In this document: positions 25,536 to 33,829 of the stretch, piece after piece
How the letters are laid out: each line of letters starts with the position of its first letter
How positions within the stretch are numbered: the first letter of the stretch is position 1
DNA from: an uncultured Bacilli bacterium
GTDB taxonomy: Bacteria; Bacillota_I; Bacilli_A; RF39; UBA660
Direction of reading: 5' to 3'
Assembly (NCBI GenBank): GCA_947629655.1
Contig: CANREL010000007.1
Location: 1-64,000, forward strand
Length of the DNA stretch: 64,000 nt
Made by a program: the position numbers and the translations under genes
Notes under the pieces: generated by a model
Database searches by the model: none
What the model saw: the letters and a program-made list of their open reading frames with translations, nothing else
What the model was told of the DNA's origin: nothing

Positions 25536-26503
25536 TCCCACACTCCATAACCGATGATATAACCATCATTTAAATATAATGAACGATCGCATACAGTATT
25601 ACTACAATTACCGTCAATAATTAATACTTTGTCACCTGATATACCTTTGACTAGACCGATATGACTGGGAGCACCTTGACTGTGACTATTGGAGAAGAAG
25701 ATGTAATCACCCATCTTTGGAACATAGCTACCACCAGCAGCTTTCGATAATTCATAACGGTTTCCCATATCTCCTGATTTGAAGTAATTTATGTACTCAG
25801 AAACAGCAGCGGTCTTCTTATTAACTTCGGATGGATAAACACCTGATTCATTAGAACAGTACCAAACAAAGGCAGCACACCAAGCATAACCGTAAGTACC
25901 ACCAATAGAACCATATGCTCGCGTGATACTATTTGGTGAATCTGGTAAATGCTTATTATATTCTTGTTGTGCAACTTCAATTAAACGAGCGGCTTTTTGA
26001 CTAGCCGTACCGGTAGAATTTTTACTAGCATTTTTAGCAGCTTCTTCTGCTTTTTTCTCATTTTCTTGTCGAGCCGCTTCACGAGTTGCTTCAACAATTT
26101 TACGTTCATCTTCAGCTGCTTTTTTCTCAGCATCGCGCTTTTCTTGTTCAGCTTGTTCTTCAACTTCACGGGCAGCTTTATAGGCAGCTATTGTCTCATT
26201 ATTGGCATTTGTCCAACAAGATGTCGCATTGAAATTGACATTTCCCAACATATTCATCAATAAACTGACTAAGACGGGTACGAAAAAAACCGCTACAGAA
26301 GCAATCACTTTATGCACTGTTCTAGTCATGACACTCTTAATCGTTTTAGGATCAGGATTCAAAACGACTTTCCCAACTTCAATCGCAGACATTAAAATGA
26401 GCATGATTGGAACGGCAATACAGATGAATTCCAAAATTCTCTTTGCGAATAATATCGTTGATAAAAATGCATAATCATCACATGCAGCTAAAAAATTTAA
26501 CAT
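25532..26503 (-). CDS. membrane-anchored CHAP-domain peptidoglycan amidase
   Basis: 323 residues from ATG 26503 (GAGGTG six bases upstream). Two TM segments (about 15-38 and 60-84) contain 'P-I-M-L-I-L-M-S-A-I-E-V-G-K-V-V-L-N-P-D' and 'V-x-F-F-V-P-V-L-V'. They resemble the paired segments of TrbC/VirB2-like small membrane proteins. A highly charged Ala/Glu/Lys coiled coil follows (about 110-165), then a CHAP/NlpC-like domain (about 175-323) with catalytic Cys in Y-A-W-C-A-A-F-V and His in S-H-I-G-L-V. It probably cuts cell-wall peptides outside the membrane. It is coupled to the downstream lipoprotein gene. Confidence 0.82.
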   Translation of the reverse strand: MLNFLAACDDYAFLSTILFAKRILEFICIAVPIMLILMSAIEVGKVVLNPDPKTIKSVMTRTVHKVIASVAVFFVPVLVSLLMNMLGNVNFNATSCWTNANNETIAAYKAAREVEEQAEQEKRDAEKKAAEDERKIVEATREAARQENEKKAEEAAKNASKNSTGTASQKAARLIEVAQQEYNKHLPDSPNSITRAYGSIGGTYGYAWCAAFVWYCSNESGVYPSEVNKKTAAVSEYINYFKSGDMGNRYELSKAAGGSYVPKMGDYIFFSNSHSQGAPSHIGLVKGISGDKVLIIDGNCSNTVCDRSLYLNDGYIIGYGVWE

Positions 26504-26553
26504 ATTCAACACCTCAGTCATATTATAATATAATTTTTAATATATTAAAATAT

Positions 26554-27777
26554 TTATTTATACAAAGGTAAAAAGATGTTGACAGTTGTTCCATCATCAC
26601 GACTCGATTCATAAACTATTTTGCCATTGTGTTTAGAAATTACATTTTTAGAAAAGGATACACCGATACCCGTACCATTATATTTATTACTGATTCCTCT
26701 TTCTAAATACTCTAAATCTTTGATACCAATACCATTATCTCTTATTGAAATACATATATCATTTTTGATAATTTCATTATTAATATCGATTCTTAAATTA
26801 TCATCTCGTGACTCAACACTATTCTTTAAAACATTGATAATCACTTGTTTCAATTTATTGTAATCACCTAGTACATAGATATCATCATCGATGTAATTAA
26901 TACTATATTTTATCTTTTTCTTTTTAAAGATTTCTTTCAAAGTATCTGATATATCTTCTAAAAGTAAATTGATATCTAATATCTCATAATTCATTTTATC
27001 TTTTGATAAGTTCAATCCATCTTGAATCATATCAATCGAACGATTTATTTCCTTTCTAACTACTCTTAAATATTCTTCACGCTTGGATTTATTAATCTTA
27101 TCATTGAGCATATCTAAATATCCTTTACTGATACTTAGTGAGTTCTTTAATTCATGAGTAATCGCACATAAATAGTTTTTGATATTATTTTGATTATCAA
27201 TACTATTTTTAATATTTTTTATCTCATTAACACTTATGTTTTCATTCAATAGATAGTAATAAGTATATGACAAGATATAAGATATAAAAATTGATAAGAT
27301 CAAATAGATAATATTTAGATTAAAATCATTATCATAATATAGATAAAAGACATAAAATGATAAAAAGAATGATCTTATAATAATAAATTTATTTATGAAA
27401 TTAGTAATTAAAATATTCTTTTTAGATAGATATAAATAAGTCAATAAATATATTATGTATTCCAATATTAAGATAAAGATATTGATGTTGAAGAAATAGT
27501 TGTTAACTATTATTAAGAATAATGATACTAGTATCGAGAATATTTTATTTCCTTTTATATAATTGAAGAGAACTGGTACGAAGATAAAAATAGATAATTC
27601 AAAAAAACTTATATTAGAAAAAGAGAATAATAGAATGATTGATATGATACTGGTCACGATAAAATAATAATTTTCTTTTTCATCTTTTTCTAAGAAATAG
27701 ATTTTTAAAATAAAATAGACTAGTATTGGGAATAGAACTAATATAAAATTTAAAATCATGTTATATAAAAAACTCAT
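26554..27777 (-). CDS. orphan membrane sensor histidine kinase (sporulation-kinase-like)
   Basis: 407 residues from ATG 27777 with GAAGG upstream. Six or so hydrophobic segments fill the first 190 residues with no large extracellular loop, as in KinB-type kinases. The phosphoacceptor helix is AITHELKNSLS (His about 211), followed by the ATPase domain with N-box VIINVLKNSVES, G1 block IRDNGIGI, and G2 block YNGTGIGVS. No response regulator gene lies nearby, as expected for a phosphorelay input kinase. Two Spo0A-type boxes 10 bp apart overlap its predicted -35 region, suggesting feedback by Spo0A. The sporulation role is inference from these features. Confidence 0.85.
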   Translation of the reverse strand: MSFLYNMILNFILVLFPILVYFILKIYFLEKDEKENYYFIVTSIISIILLFSFSNISFFELSIFIFVPVLFNYIKGNKIFSILVSLFLIIVNNYFFNINIFILILEYIIYLLTYLYLSKKNILITNFINKFIIIRSFFLSFYVFYLYYDNDFNLNIIYLILSIFISYILSYTYYYLLNENISVNEIKNIKNSIDNQNNIKNYLCAITHELKNSLSISKGYLDMLNDKINKSKREEYLRVVRKEINRSIDMIQDGLNLSKDKMNYEILDINLLLEDISDTLKEIFKKKKIKYSINYIDDDIYVLGDYNKLKQVIINVLKNSVESRDDNLRIDINNEIIKNDICISIRDNGIGIKDLEYLERGISNKYNGTGIGVSFSKNVISKHNGKIVYESSRDDGTTVNIFLPLYK

Positions 27778-27799
27778 ATAATACCCTTCTTTCAAGATA

Positions 27800-27805
27800 A
27801 TTATA
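27800..27805 (-). promoter_or_regulatory. -10 element of the sensor kinase gene
   Basis: TATAAT on the minus strand, with CAAAGT (a poor -35) 17 bases upstream. The upstream region is covered by the tandem Spo0A-like boxes, as at Spo0A-activated sigma-A promoters. Confidence 0.55.
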
Positions 27806-27814
27806 TGAGTTTAT

Positions 27815-27833
27815 TTTGTCGAACTTTGTCGAA
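27815..27833 (-). promoter_or_regulatory. tandem Spo0A boxes upstream of the sensor kinase
   Basis: TTTGTCGAA occurs at 27815-27823 and again at 27825-27833, direct repeats spaced 10 bp centre to centre on the same helical face. The core TGTCGAA is the Spo0A consensus. They overlap the -35 region of the kinase promoter. Confidence 0.65.
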
Positions 27834-27850
27834 TTATGTCTCTTTTTAGA

Positions 27851-28165
27851 TTATTTTAATTCATCTATATATTTTTTTAACTGTTTAGATTCACTACCTA
27901 AAATTATTTTTAATTGATTATCTATTTCGACAATTCCCTTAGCTCCCAATTTTTGAATGGCCTCTTTATCGACAACAGATACGTCTTTAAGAGTCACTTT
28001 GAAACGGGACATATTAGTCTCAGTCGCAATAATATTATCTTTTCCTCCTAAATAATCAACTAATTTATTCAACTCTAAATGAGCATCTTTTTTACCTGCT
28101 TTTAAAACAGCTAATAAAATTATTAAAATTATTATACCTATAATAACATAATATTGAAATGGCAT
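27851..28165 (-). CDS. membrane-anchored EIIB-like protein lacking the phospho-cysteine
   Basis: 104 residues from ATG 28165 (AAAGAG eight bases upstream). One TM (about 4-22) precedes a PTS glucose-type EIIB fold. LLG-type opening helix (LNKLVDYLGGKDNI), the strand where EIIB has C-x-T-R-L, then 'V-D-K-E-A-I-Q-K-L-G-A-K-G-I-V', and 'Q-L-K-I-I-L-G'. In this protein the active-site stretch reads TNMSRFKV, so the Cys that carries phosphate is gone, and the protein contains no cysteine at all. It therefore cannot be a sugar phosphocarrier in the usual way. A sensory or structural role is a guess. Confidence 0.72.
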   Translation of the reverse strand: MPFQYYVIIGIIILIILLAVLKAGKKDAHLELNKLVDYLGGKDNIIATETNMSRFKVTLKDVSVVDKEAIQKLGAKGIVEIDNQLKIILGSESKQLKKYIDELK

Positions 28166-28356
28166 TCTCATCACTCTTTCTTATTTCTTTTATAATTATA
28201 CTATAAAATTGAAATTTTTCAAACTTTTATAAATTTATATTCACCATTCTTCTAAAAATTAATGATTTGAATAATATTTATTATGGGTGTTAATACGACA
28301 CCAAGATTTATTTTATGAATATCTTATATTAGAAATATGAAGAAAGGAGAATATTT

Positions 28357-28773
28357 ATGTGTGGTAATAACAACAACAATTGTTCATCATGTTTTTCTAG
28401 TATTGTAGAAAGAATTATTTCTTTACAACAACAAGGAGATACTTGTGGAGACTTCGGTGGTTGTGATAAACCTTTTTTAGGTAATTTAGCGAATGTCGTA
28501 TGTTTAAATACTAGACCTATTACTTTTTATGGTAGTAATGGTGGACAATTCGAATTTCCTTATACATTGAATGGAACTCAGGGTACTAGTGGGGTATTTA
28601 GAATAGAAAACTTAGACGAATGTTGTTGTAAGTGTAGAATTCTTGCACCTAATCCTGATACTACTACTGTTTCAACATTCCCTTATGTTGCGACTGATGA
28701 CTTTTTCACTATCAACCTAAATTGTGTTTGCGCAATTAAGTGTCTTGGAGATACCTTTATCTCTGGAGTATAA
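28357..28773 (+). CDS. CotY/CotZ-like spore coat protein
   Basis: 138 residues with AAAGGAG before ATG 28357. Asn/Cys-rich N-terminus (MCGNNNNNCSSC), then the CotY/CotZ-type middle: 'L-N-T-R-P-I-T-F-Y-G-S-N-G' and 'G-V-F-R-I-E-N-L-D-E-C-C-C-K-C-R-I-L'. Ten or more cysteines, as in the coat and exosporium basal-layer proteins CotY, CotZ and ExsY, which cross-link by disulfides around the forespore in the mother cell. An intrinsic terminator follows. I could not identify a clear sigma-E or sigma-K promoter in the upstream 150 bp. Confidence 0.82.
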   Translation: MCGNNNNNCSSCFSSIVERIISLQQQGDTCGDFGGCDKPFLGNLANVVCLNTRPITFYGSNGGQFEFPYTLNGTQGTSGVFRIENLDECCCKCRILAPNPDTTTVSTFPYVATDDFFTINLNCVCAIKCLGDTFISGV

Positions 28774-28781
28774 AAAAAATT

Positions 28782-28798
28782 GACCACTAAAAGTGGTC
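28782..28798. terminator. bidirectional terminator after the coat gene
   Basis: GACCACT-AAA-AGTGGTC with TTTTCTTTT on the plus side and TTTTTTTT on the minus side. It ends the coat gene and the converging small gene. Confidence 0.9.
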
Positions 28799-29050
28799 TT
28801 TTCTTTTGATTGATTTTATATCTTTTAAATAAATGATATCTTTACTAGAAGTCAAAATATGATCATTTAATTTAGAGACAATTCTCGTTTCATAAGTATT
28901 ATCAACAGTTTTTATGATGACAATGTCATTAAAAATGATATCATCTTTATTAAATGTTCGCTCATCACTGTCTTTTTCAAAAGAATAAAAGACATTTTTA
29001 TTAGTACTAGTAACTTTAGTATTTTTATAAATGTCAGGAAGTTTTTTCAT
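28787..29050 (-). CDS. small hypothetical protein
   Basis: 87 residues, no TM or signal, mostly predicted beta strands (VIIKTVDNTYETRIV, HILTSSKDIIYLKDI), which suggests a small barrel. An AAGAG-type site precedes ATG 29050. It ends within the shared terminator and is divergent from the FtsW-like gene. The position between coat and FtsW/SpoVE-like genes hints at a sporulation or envelope role, but nothing in the sequence proves it. Confidence 0.55.
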   Translation of the reverse strand: MKKLPDIYKNTKVTSTNKNVFYSFEKDSDERTFNKDDIIFNDIVIIKTVDNTYETRIVSKLNDHILTSSKDIIYLKDIKSIKRKDHF

Positions 29051-29142
29051 AAATCACACTCTTTCATTTAATATTATGATAAATATTTAAAAAAATGCTT
29101 GTAAAAATCTTCTTTTTTTCCATACTAATAATGGTGAACTTT

Positions 29143-30249
29143 ATGAAAAAGAGTTTAAGTATCGATAAATTTATCACAGTTTCAATAATTATCTTTTACA
29201 TAATAAGTGTCTTTTCAATTAAATCAGCTTCGATGTATATGTCAACTAATCTTGGTAATTTAGTTTTAAAGCAAAGTATTTGGTATTTATTGGGAATCAT
29301 TTTTATAATCAATATTTTAAAATTCGATAACAATTTTTTCTATAAATGGTCTTATTTGATATATGGCGTCAATTGTCTTTTATTATTTGGATTATTGTTC
29401 TTTGCGCCTTCAATCAATGGTAGTAAGTGTTGGTACAACATTTTAGGATTCAGTTTTCAACCAAGTGAATTCATGAAAATATCACTAATTTTGGTCTATA
29501 GTCGAATCTTAGGTGAATTCAATCGAAAGAGAAAGATTGATTTAAAAAAAGAAATAAATTTAATATTTAAGATTTTTATCATTTTATTAATACCTAGTAT
29601 ATTGACATTTTTAGAACCTGATACCGGTTCAGTATTAATCTATTTCATCATAACGTTCTTTTGTCTCTTCGTCAGTAAATTACGCTTGCGTTGGTTTGTC
29701 ATTCTCTTGACGAGTATTATAGTTTTCTTAGCAGTGTTTTTCTATTTTTATTTTTATCAACAAGATTTGTTCATAAATATTTTGGGCAATGATTTCTTCT
29801 ATCGAATGGATCGCATCATCAATTGGCAAAATGGTAGTGGAATGCAGCTAGAAAACAGTATGGCAGCGATCAGTGCTAGTGGTATCTTGGGCTTTGGTTT
29901 TAACAAGACACCAATTTATTTTCCAGAAGCTGGTACTGATTTCATCTTTGGTGTTTTTGCTTCTAATTTTGGTTTTTTAGGAAGCAGTATCTTAATCATT
30001 TTTCTCGTTCTATTCAATATCTATTTGATAAATCTCACTAATTTAAAATTAAATTATAGCGATAAAACTTTAATCATTGGAGTAATTGGAATCATTTTTT
30101 ATCAAGAGATACAAAACATTGCAATGACGATTGGTCTATTACCCATAACGGGTATCACATTACCATTTATCAGCTATGGTGGTTCCAGTCTCATCTCTTA
30201 TCTAATTTTAATGGGTTTAATTTTAAACATAACAAAAAAGAGAGTTTAA
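29143..30249 (+). CDS. FtsW/RodA/SpoVE family peptidoglycan polymerase
   Basis: 368 residues from ATG 29143, with GGTGAAC upstream; earlier in-frame ATGs lack sites. Ten TM segments. SEDS motifs: S-I-N-G-S-K-C-W-Y near TM4, F-Q-P-S-E-F-M-K, L-E-P-D-T-G-S, the extracellular loop with 'F-P-E-A-G-T-D-F-I-F' (the essential Asp), and the closing signature 'P-F-I-S-Y-G-G-S-S-L'. It polymerises lipid II at the membrane. The location between a coat gene and sigG suggests the sporulation-specific version (SpoVE-like), but FtsW or RodA cannot be excluded. Confidence 0.88.
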   Translation: MKKSLSIDKFITVSIIIFYIISVFSIKSASMYMSTNLGNLVLKQSIWYLLGIIFIINILKFDNNFFYKWSYLIYGVNCLLLFGLLFFAPSINGSKCWYNILGFSFQPSEFMKISLILVYSRILGEFNRKRKIDLKKEINLIFKIFIILLIPSILTFLEPDTGSVLIYFIITFFCLFVSKLRLRWFVILLTSIIVFLAVFFYFYFYQQDLFINILGNDFFYRMDRIINWQNGSGMQLENSMAAISASGILGFGFNKTPIYFPEAGTDFIFGVFASNFGFLGSSILIIFLVLFNIYLINLTNLKLNYSDKTLIIGVIGIIFYQEIQNIAMTIGLLPITGITLPFISYGGSSLISYLILMGLILNITKKRV

Positions 30250-30256
30250 CTCTCTT
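30238..30256. terminator. bidirectional palindromic terminator holding both stop codons
   Basis: AAGAGAG-TTTAA-CTCTCTT. The loop contains the TAA of the FtsW-like gene (30247-30249) and, on the other strand, the TAA of the glycosyltransferase gene (30246-30248). A runs flank one side and T-rich sequence the other. Confidence 0.75.
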
Positions 30257-31256
30257 CATAAATTGATTCATATACTTCACGAAGTTGTTTACCAATATAC
30301 TTCAAATCGCGTTCTTTAGCTATTTGGTAAGAATTTTTAGCAACTGATTTCAATTTACCATTAAAGAAATCTTTAATCTTTTTTTCAAACTCATCGACAT
30401 CTTTAGCTTTATAGACATTCTTACCATCTTCTAACCATCCTTCAAAGATAGGTATATCTCTTATGATGGCATCAGTTTCACAAGCACAGGCTTCAACAAT
30501 TGGAATTCCTTCAGTTTCTTCAAGCGTTGGAAAAAGATATAGATCACAACCATTCATTGCGCCACGAATAACTTCGCGTTCAACATATCCAGCAAATAGT
30601 AGATTGTCAAGCTTAGTGTTCACTGCATCCCTTACCGGTTTAGTCGCAGCGGCTAGTGGTGAATAACCGAACCAAATGAATTTGTACTCAGGTAATCTTT
30701 TGGCCAATTCAACAAAGTCAACGATTCCCTTTCTTTCGATATACAGTCCTATTCCAATAATTACTTTTTCATCTTTTTTGATATTATAATCTTTTCTAAA
30801 TTTTTCACCCAATTTTTTATCTTTCTTAAAAAACTCTATTTCAATACCATTAGATATCGCATAAATTTTTTTATTTTCTAATCCTTTATAACCCTCTAAT
30901 AATCTCTTAGAATATGGTGTTGGTGTAACAATGACATCGCCTAAGCTATAACACTTGATTAACCATTTTTTGAAAAGTGGCGATATTTGACGACAAAAAA
31001 TGAATCCATCTTTAAAATCTTCTTCCGTGGAATGAGCGTGATAAACGATCTTTTTTCCCTTCTTTTTAGCTCTTTTAGCAAGCAAATAAGACTTGGGAAA
31101 ATAAGTGTTGATGTGGAGAATATCATAATCATCTTTAGGATTTAAAGTGTAATCGATATGTTCGTATTCTAAAGCTTTCTGTTGATGTTTTATAGCTTTA
31201 CCAAGCCCACTTTTTCCAACAGTTTTCATTCCTTCGGTATACAAGAGTACTTTCAT
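30246..31256 (-). CDS. GT4 family glycosyltransferase, possibly glycolipid-forming
   Basis: 336 residues with a GT-B two-domain fold. The N-terminal half has 'G-K-S-G-L-G-K-A-I-x-H-Q' and 'D-I-L-H-I-N-T'. The C-terminal half has the donor site G-I-G-L-Y-I-E-R-K-G, followed by 'C-D-L-Y-L-F-P-T-L-E-E-T-E-G-I-P-I-V-E-A-x-A-C' with the E-x7-E motif. It resembles diacylglycerol glucosyltransferases of Mollicutes and Lactobacillales, so it may build membrane glycolipids. The acceptor cannot be read from sequence. The adjoining FtsW-like gene ends on the opposite strand with a four-base overlap. GGAAG lies upstream of ATG 31256. Confidence 0.82.
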   Translation of the reverse strand: MKVLLYTEGMKTVGKSGLGKAIKHQQKALEYEHIDYTLNPKDDYDILHINTYFPKSYLLAKRAKKKGKKIVYHAHSTEEDFKDGFIFCRQISPLFKKWLIKCYSLGDVIVTPTPYSKRLLEGYKGLENKKIYAISNGIEIEFFKKDKKLGEKFRKDYNIKKDEKVIIGIGLYIERKGIVDFVELAKRLPEYKFIWFGYSPLAAATKPVRDAVNTKLDNLLFAGYVEREVIRGAMNGCDLYLFPTLEETEGIPIVEACACETDAIIRDIPIFEGWLEDGKNVYKAKDVDEFEKKIKDFFNGKLKSVAKNSYQIAKERDLKYIGKQLREVYESIYEES

Positions 31257-31316
31257 ATTATCAACTTCCTTTAATTAATTATATCATAAAATAAAAAGAA
31301 CCTATATTCTAGATTC

Positions 31317-32093
31317 TCAATTAGATAAATTATCTTTTATTTTAGAAATACTGTTCTTTTCGATTCGTGATATCTGAGCTTGACTTATGCCCAGTTCCTC
31401 AGCTATTTCCATTTGGGTTTTACCCATGACAAAGCGTTGATCAAGAATATATTTCTCACGTTCTTCTAACTTGAAGATGGCATTTTCAACAGCCATTTTT
31501 GTCGTTATATCACGATTATTTTTTTTATCTTCAATTTGGTCACACAAATAGATCGTATCACCACCATCATTGTAAATAGCTTCGAAAATACTGACGGGAT
31601 CACGCATGGAATCAATGGCGTTAATTATGTCAATTTTGTCAACTTTCAATGTATCAGCTAGGTATTCAACACTCGGTTCTTTACCAAAGTTTAAAAGATA
31701 ATCGTCTTTTAATTTCATTATCTTATAAGATAAATCTTTTATTGAACGACTTATGCGCAGTGAAGAGTTGTCACGGAGATAACGCTTTATTTCCCCTTGA
31801 ATCATGGGAACACAATACGTTGAAAATTTGACTCCATATGACAGATCAAAATTATCAATGGCTTTTAAAAGTCCAACGCAGCCAATTTGAAATAAATCAT
31901 CCATGTTCTCATTCTTTTTATTGAATCCTTTTAAAAGAGATAAGACTAATTTTAAATTACCTCGCACTAACTCTTCTCTAGCGAAGGGATCACCATCTTT
32001 CATCCTCATGAACAGTTTTTCCATTTCTTCAAAAGATAATGCTTTAATATTTGCTGTATTCACGCCACTTATTTCTACTTTATGACGTGCCAT
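31317..32093 (-). CDS. sigG: sporulation RNA polymerase sigma factor SigG
   Basis: 258 residues from ATG 32093, with AAAGGAGAATTT upstream. The N-terminus MARHKVEISGVNTA closely follows SigG (M-S-R-N-K-V-E-I-C-G-V-D-T). Region 2 has 'D-L-F-Q-I-G-C-V-G-L-L-K-A-I-D-N-F-D' (core binding and -10 recognition), region 3 'P-S-V-E-Y-L-A-D', and region 4 'M-G-K-T-Q-M-E-I-A-E-E-L-G-I-S-Q-A-Q-I-S-R-I-E' (-35 helix-turn-helix). It directs late forespore transcription. The spoIIG partners (sigE, spoIIGA) that adjoin it in Bacillus are absent from the window. Related SigF is less likely because of the N-terminal match. Confidence 0.9.
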   Translation of the reverse strand: MARHKVEISGVNTANIKALSFEEMEKLFMRMKDGDPFAREELVRGNLKLVLSLLKGFNKKNENMDDLFQIGCVGLLKAIDNFDLSYGVKFSTYCVPMIQGEIKRYLRDNSSLRISRSIKDLSYKIMKLKDDYLLNFGKEPSVEYLADTLKVDKIDIINAIDSMRDPVSIFEAIYNDGGDTIYLCDQIEDKKNNRDITTKMAVENAIFKLEEREKYILDQRFVMGKTQMEIAEELGISQAQISRIEKNSISKIKDNLSN

Positions 32094-32150
32094 AAATTCT
32101 CCTTTCACATCCGTTATGATACGAAAGGAACATTTTTACACACAAAAAAA

Positions 32151-32168
32151 TACATTAAAACTAATGTA
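32151..32168 (-). terminator. terminator of the first CYTH gene
   Basis: TACATTA-GTTT-TAATGTA stem followed by TTTTTTT on the minus strand. Confidence 0.85.
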
Positions 32169-32191
32169 CTTTTTCATATGGTCTTTTTTTG

Positions 32192-32773
32192 TTATTTATG
32201 ATCGACTATTTTTTTTAACATATCATGTGATATTTGTACTAAAAAATTACTTTCATCAAGACCTAAATTATATTTTTTTAAGTTATTGATCATTTCTTGG
32301 ATATCGTTACCGTTATTTTGATTAATTCTTATATTATTTTGTTTCATTTCAATATATATTCCTAAGTCTTCAACTTCTTGAACACATATTTCATGTCTAC
32401 CATTGGAGAATAATAGATTATGATTATTTAAATTTAGCAATTTTTTATACCCTAGAGCTTTCATGAATTCATAAGCATCACGACAAGAAACAATTGGACA
32501 TCTTCTCGTACATTTAATTGGTTCCCCTTTTTCATCTCGCTCTTCATTATGAAACTCTAAAGTTATTTTTTTACCTACATTTTCACTTATCAAAATATAA
32601 TTTGAAAATAATTCATTTAGATTATCATATGATACATCTACATTTTCCTTTACCATATATATGTCGTGAAGGAGAAATTCTTCTTGAATTACGAAACCTT
32701 TTTTTAACAAACTATCTTTAATTGTTTCAAGAGATGCGATTGACTTGACACAAATTAGTAGTTCCTCATCCAT
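32192..32773 (-). CDS. CYTH-like triphosphate-tunnel domain protein (divergent)
   Basis: 193 residues from ATG 32773, with AAGGGGAAT upstream. The family logic of alternating charged strands is visible: 'E-E-L-L-I-C-V-K' start, 'K-K-I-T-L-E-F-H-N-E-E-R', 'A-Y-E-F-M-K-A-L-G-Y-K-K-L', and 'E-I-C-V-Q-E-V-E-D-L-G-I-Y-I-E-M-K'. This end block is the CYTH 'D-x-V-x-x-L-G-x-F-x-E-I-E' motif. CYTH enzymes hydrolyse triphosphates or cyclise ATP. The N-terminal E-x-E-x-K motif is altered to E-E-L-L-I, so activity is uncertain. It is a second, more distant CYTH protein in this window, transcribed alone between sigG and the LysR gene. Confidence 0.65.
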   Translation of the reverse strand: MDEELLICVKSIASLETIKDSLLKKGFVIQEEFLLHDIYMVKENVDVSYDNLNELFSNYILISENVGKKITLEFHNEERDEKGEPIKCTRRCPIVSCRDAYEFMKALGYKKLLNLNNHNLLFSNGRHEICVQEVEDLGIYIEMKQNNIRINQNNGNDIQEMINNLKKYNLGLDESNFLVQISHDMLKKIVDHK

Positions 32774-32905
32774 AAAGATTCCCCTTCCCACCATATATCG
32801 ATAAAGTTCCCCTTTAAATTCTTGGTTTATATTTTAATACAAAATCAAGAATTATCATAATAATAAAAATTTATACAGCTATAACTTTAAATTATTACTT
32901 AAAAA

Positions 32906-32925
32906 AAGTAGTATTTCTACTACTT
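32906..32925 (-). terminator. terminator of the CYTH-radical SAM-LysR operon
   Basis: AAGTAGTA-GAAA-TACTACTT stem followed by TTTTT on the minus strand. It overlaps the stop of the LysR gene. Confidence 0.85.
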
Positions 32926-33816
32926 CTCTAAAAAATCATTTATAAATTTTAAAGGGGCTTCAGTTAAATTCTTTTCGCGATAAATCAAGTTTAATGATAC
33001 TTCTGGAAGATGTTCTCTAACTTTTATTTCTTTCATTTTTCCTTTTTCAATATCATCTTTGACCATATCGTATAAGATATATCCAACACCTAATCCCTGT
33101 TTTACCATGTTGTAAACAAGTTCACTAGTTTCAATTGATAAAACATTTCCCAATTTGACATTATTCTCTTTAGCCAAAGCATTTAAATGTTGACGATGAG
33201 AACTGTGAAATACTGGTAAAATAAGTGGTACATCACTCAAATCTTTTAAACTATAAATGTCTTTGTCCTCTAAATAATTACTATCTTTCAATGTCACGAA
33301 ACAATGAGAAAAGTTTTTCAATTTCTTGACGTTAAAACAGTCTAATTCATCTTTAAAAGACATCGTATCAATGACAAAATCTATTTCATTGTTTTCAAGT
33401 AACTTTAACAATTCACGACTTGGTCTATTGACGACTGTTATGTCAATTTTAGAATACTTTTTATGAAACTCAACGATTTTATCCATCAAATAGAAAGAAG
33501 CAATATGGGATGGAACACCAACTGATAAAGAACCCTTTTCTAAATTTTTATTTTCATTCATCTTCTTTTCAGCAATTCTGAAACTGTTAAAAGCTTCTTC
33601 GACGTACTCAAATAATTCTTGACCTTTCTCAGTTAGAACTGTTCCATTTAGAGTACGATAGAAAAGAACTACTCCTAAATCTGTCTCTAAATTCTTGATG
33701 GCCTTACTAATAGCTGGTTGAGATATATACATATTTTTAGAAGCAGCAGAAATACTTTTGTTTTTAGCAACTTCATAGAATATCTTATACAGATTTAAAT
33801 TTAAATCACTATTCAT
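32920..33816 (-). CDS. LysR family transcriptional regulator
   Basis: 298 residues from ATG 33816 (GGGGTG six bases upstream). N-terminal winged helix with 'F-Y-E-V-A-K-N-K-S-I-S-A-A-S-K-x-M-Y-I-S-Q-P-A-I-S-K-A-I-K-x-L-E', then a periplasmic-binding-like co-inducer domain (about 90-295). It lies 13 bp downstream of the radical SAM gene and on the same strand, so it is probably the last gene of a CYTH-radical SAM-LysR transcript. The ligand is unknown. This is unlike the usual divergent LysR arrangement. Confidence 0.92.
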   Translation of the reverse strand: MNSDLNLNLYKIFYEVAKNKSISAASKNMYISQPAISKAIKNLETDLGVVLFYRTLNGTVLTEKGQELFEYVEEAFNSFRIAEKKMNENKNLEKGSLSVGVPSHIASFYLMDKIVEFHKKYSKIDITVVNRPSRELLKLLENNEIDFVIDTMSFKDELDCFNVKKLKNFSHCFVTLKDSNYLEDKDIYSLKDLSDVPLILPVFHSSHRQHLNALAKENNVKLGNVLSIETSELVYNMVKQGLGVGYILYDMVKDDIEKGKMKEIKVREHLPEVSLNLIYREKNLTEAPLKFINDFLEK

Positions 33817-33829
33817 ATATCTCACCCCC

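Noticed and set aside
28285-28302. GGTGT-TAATACG-ACACC inverted repeat upstream of the coat gene, considered as an operator or sigma-K element
   Set aside because: Only a five-base arm, and no match to sigma-E/K or GerE sites that I could defend.
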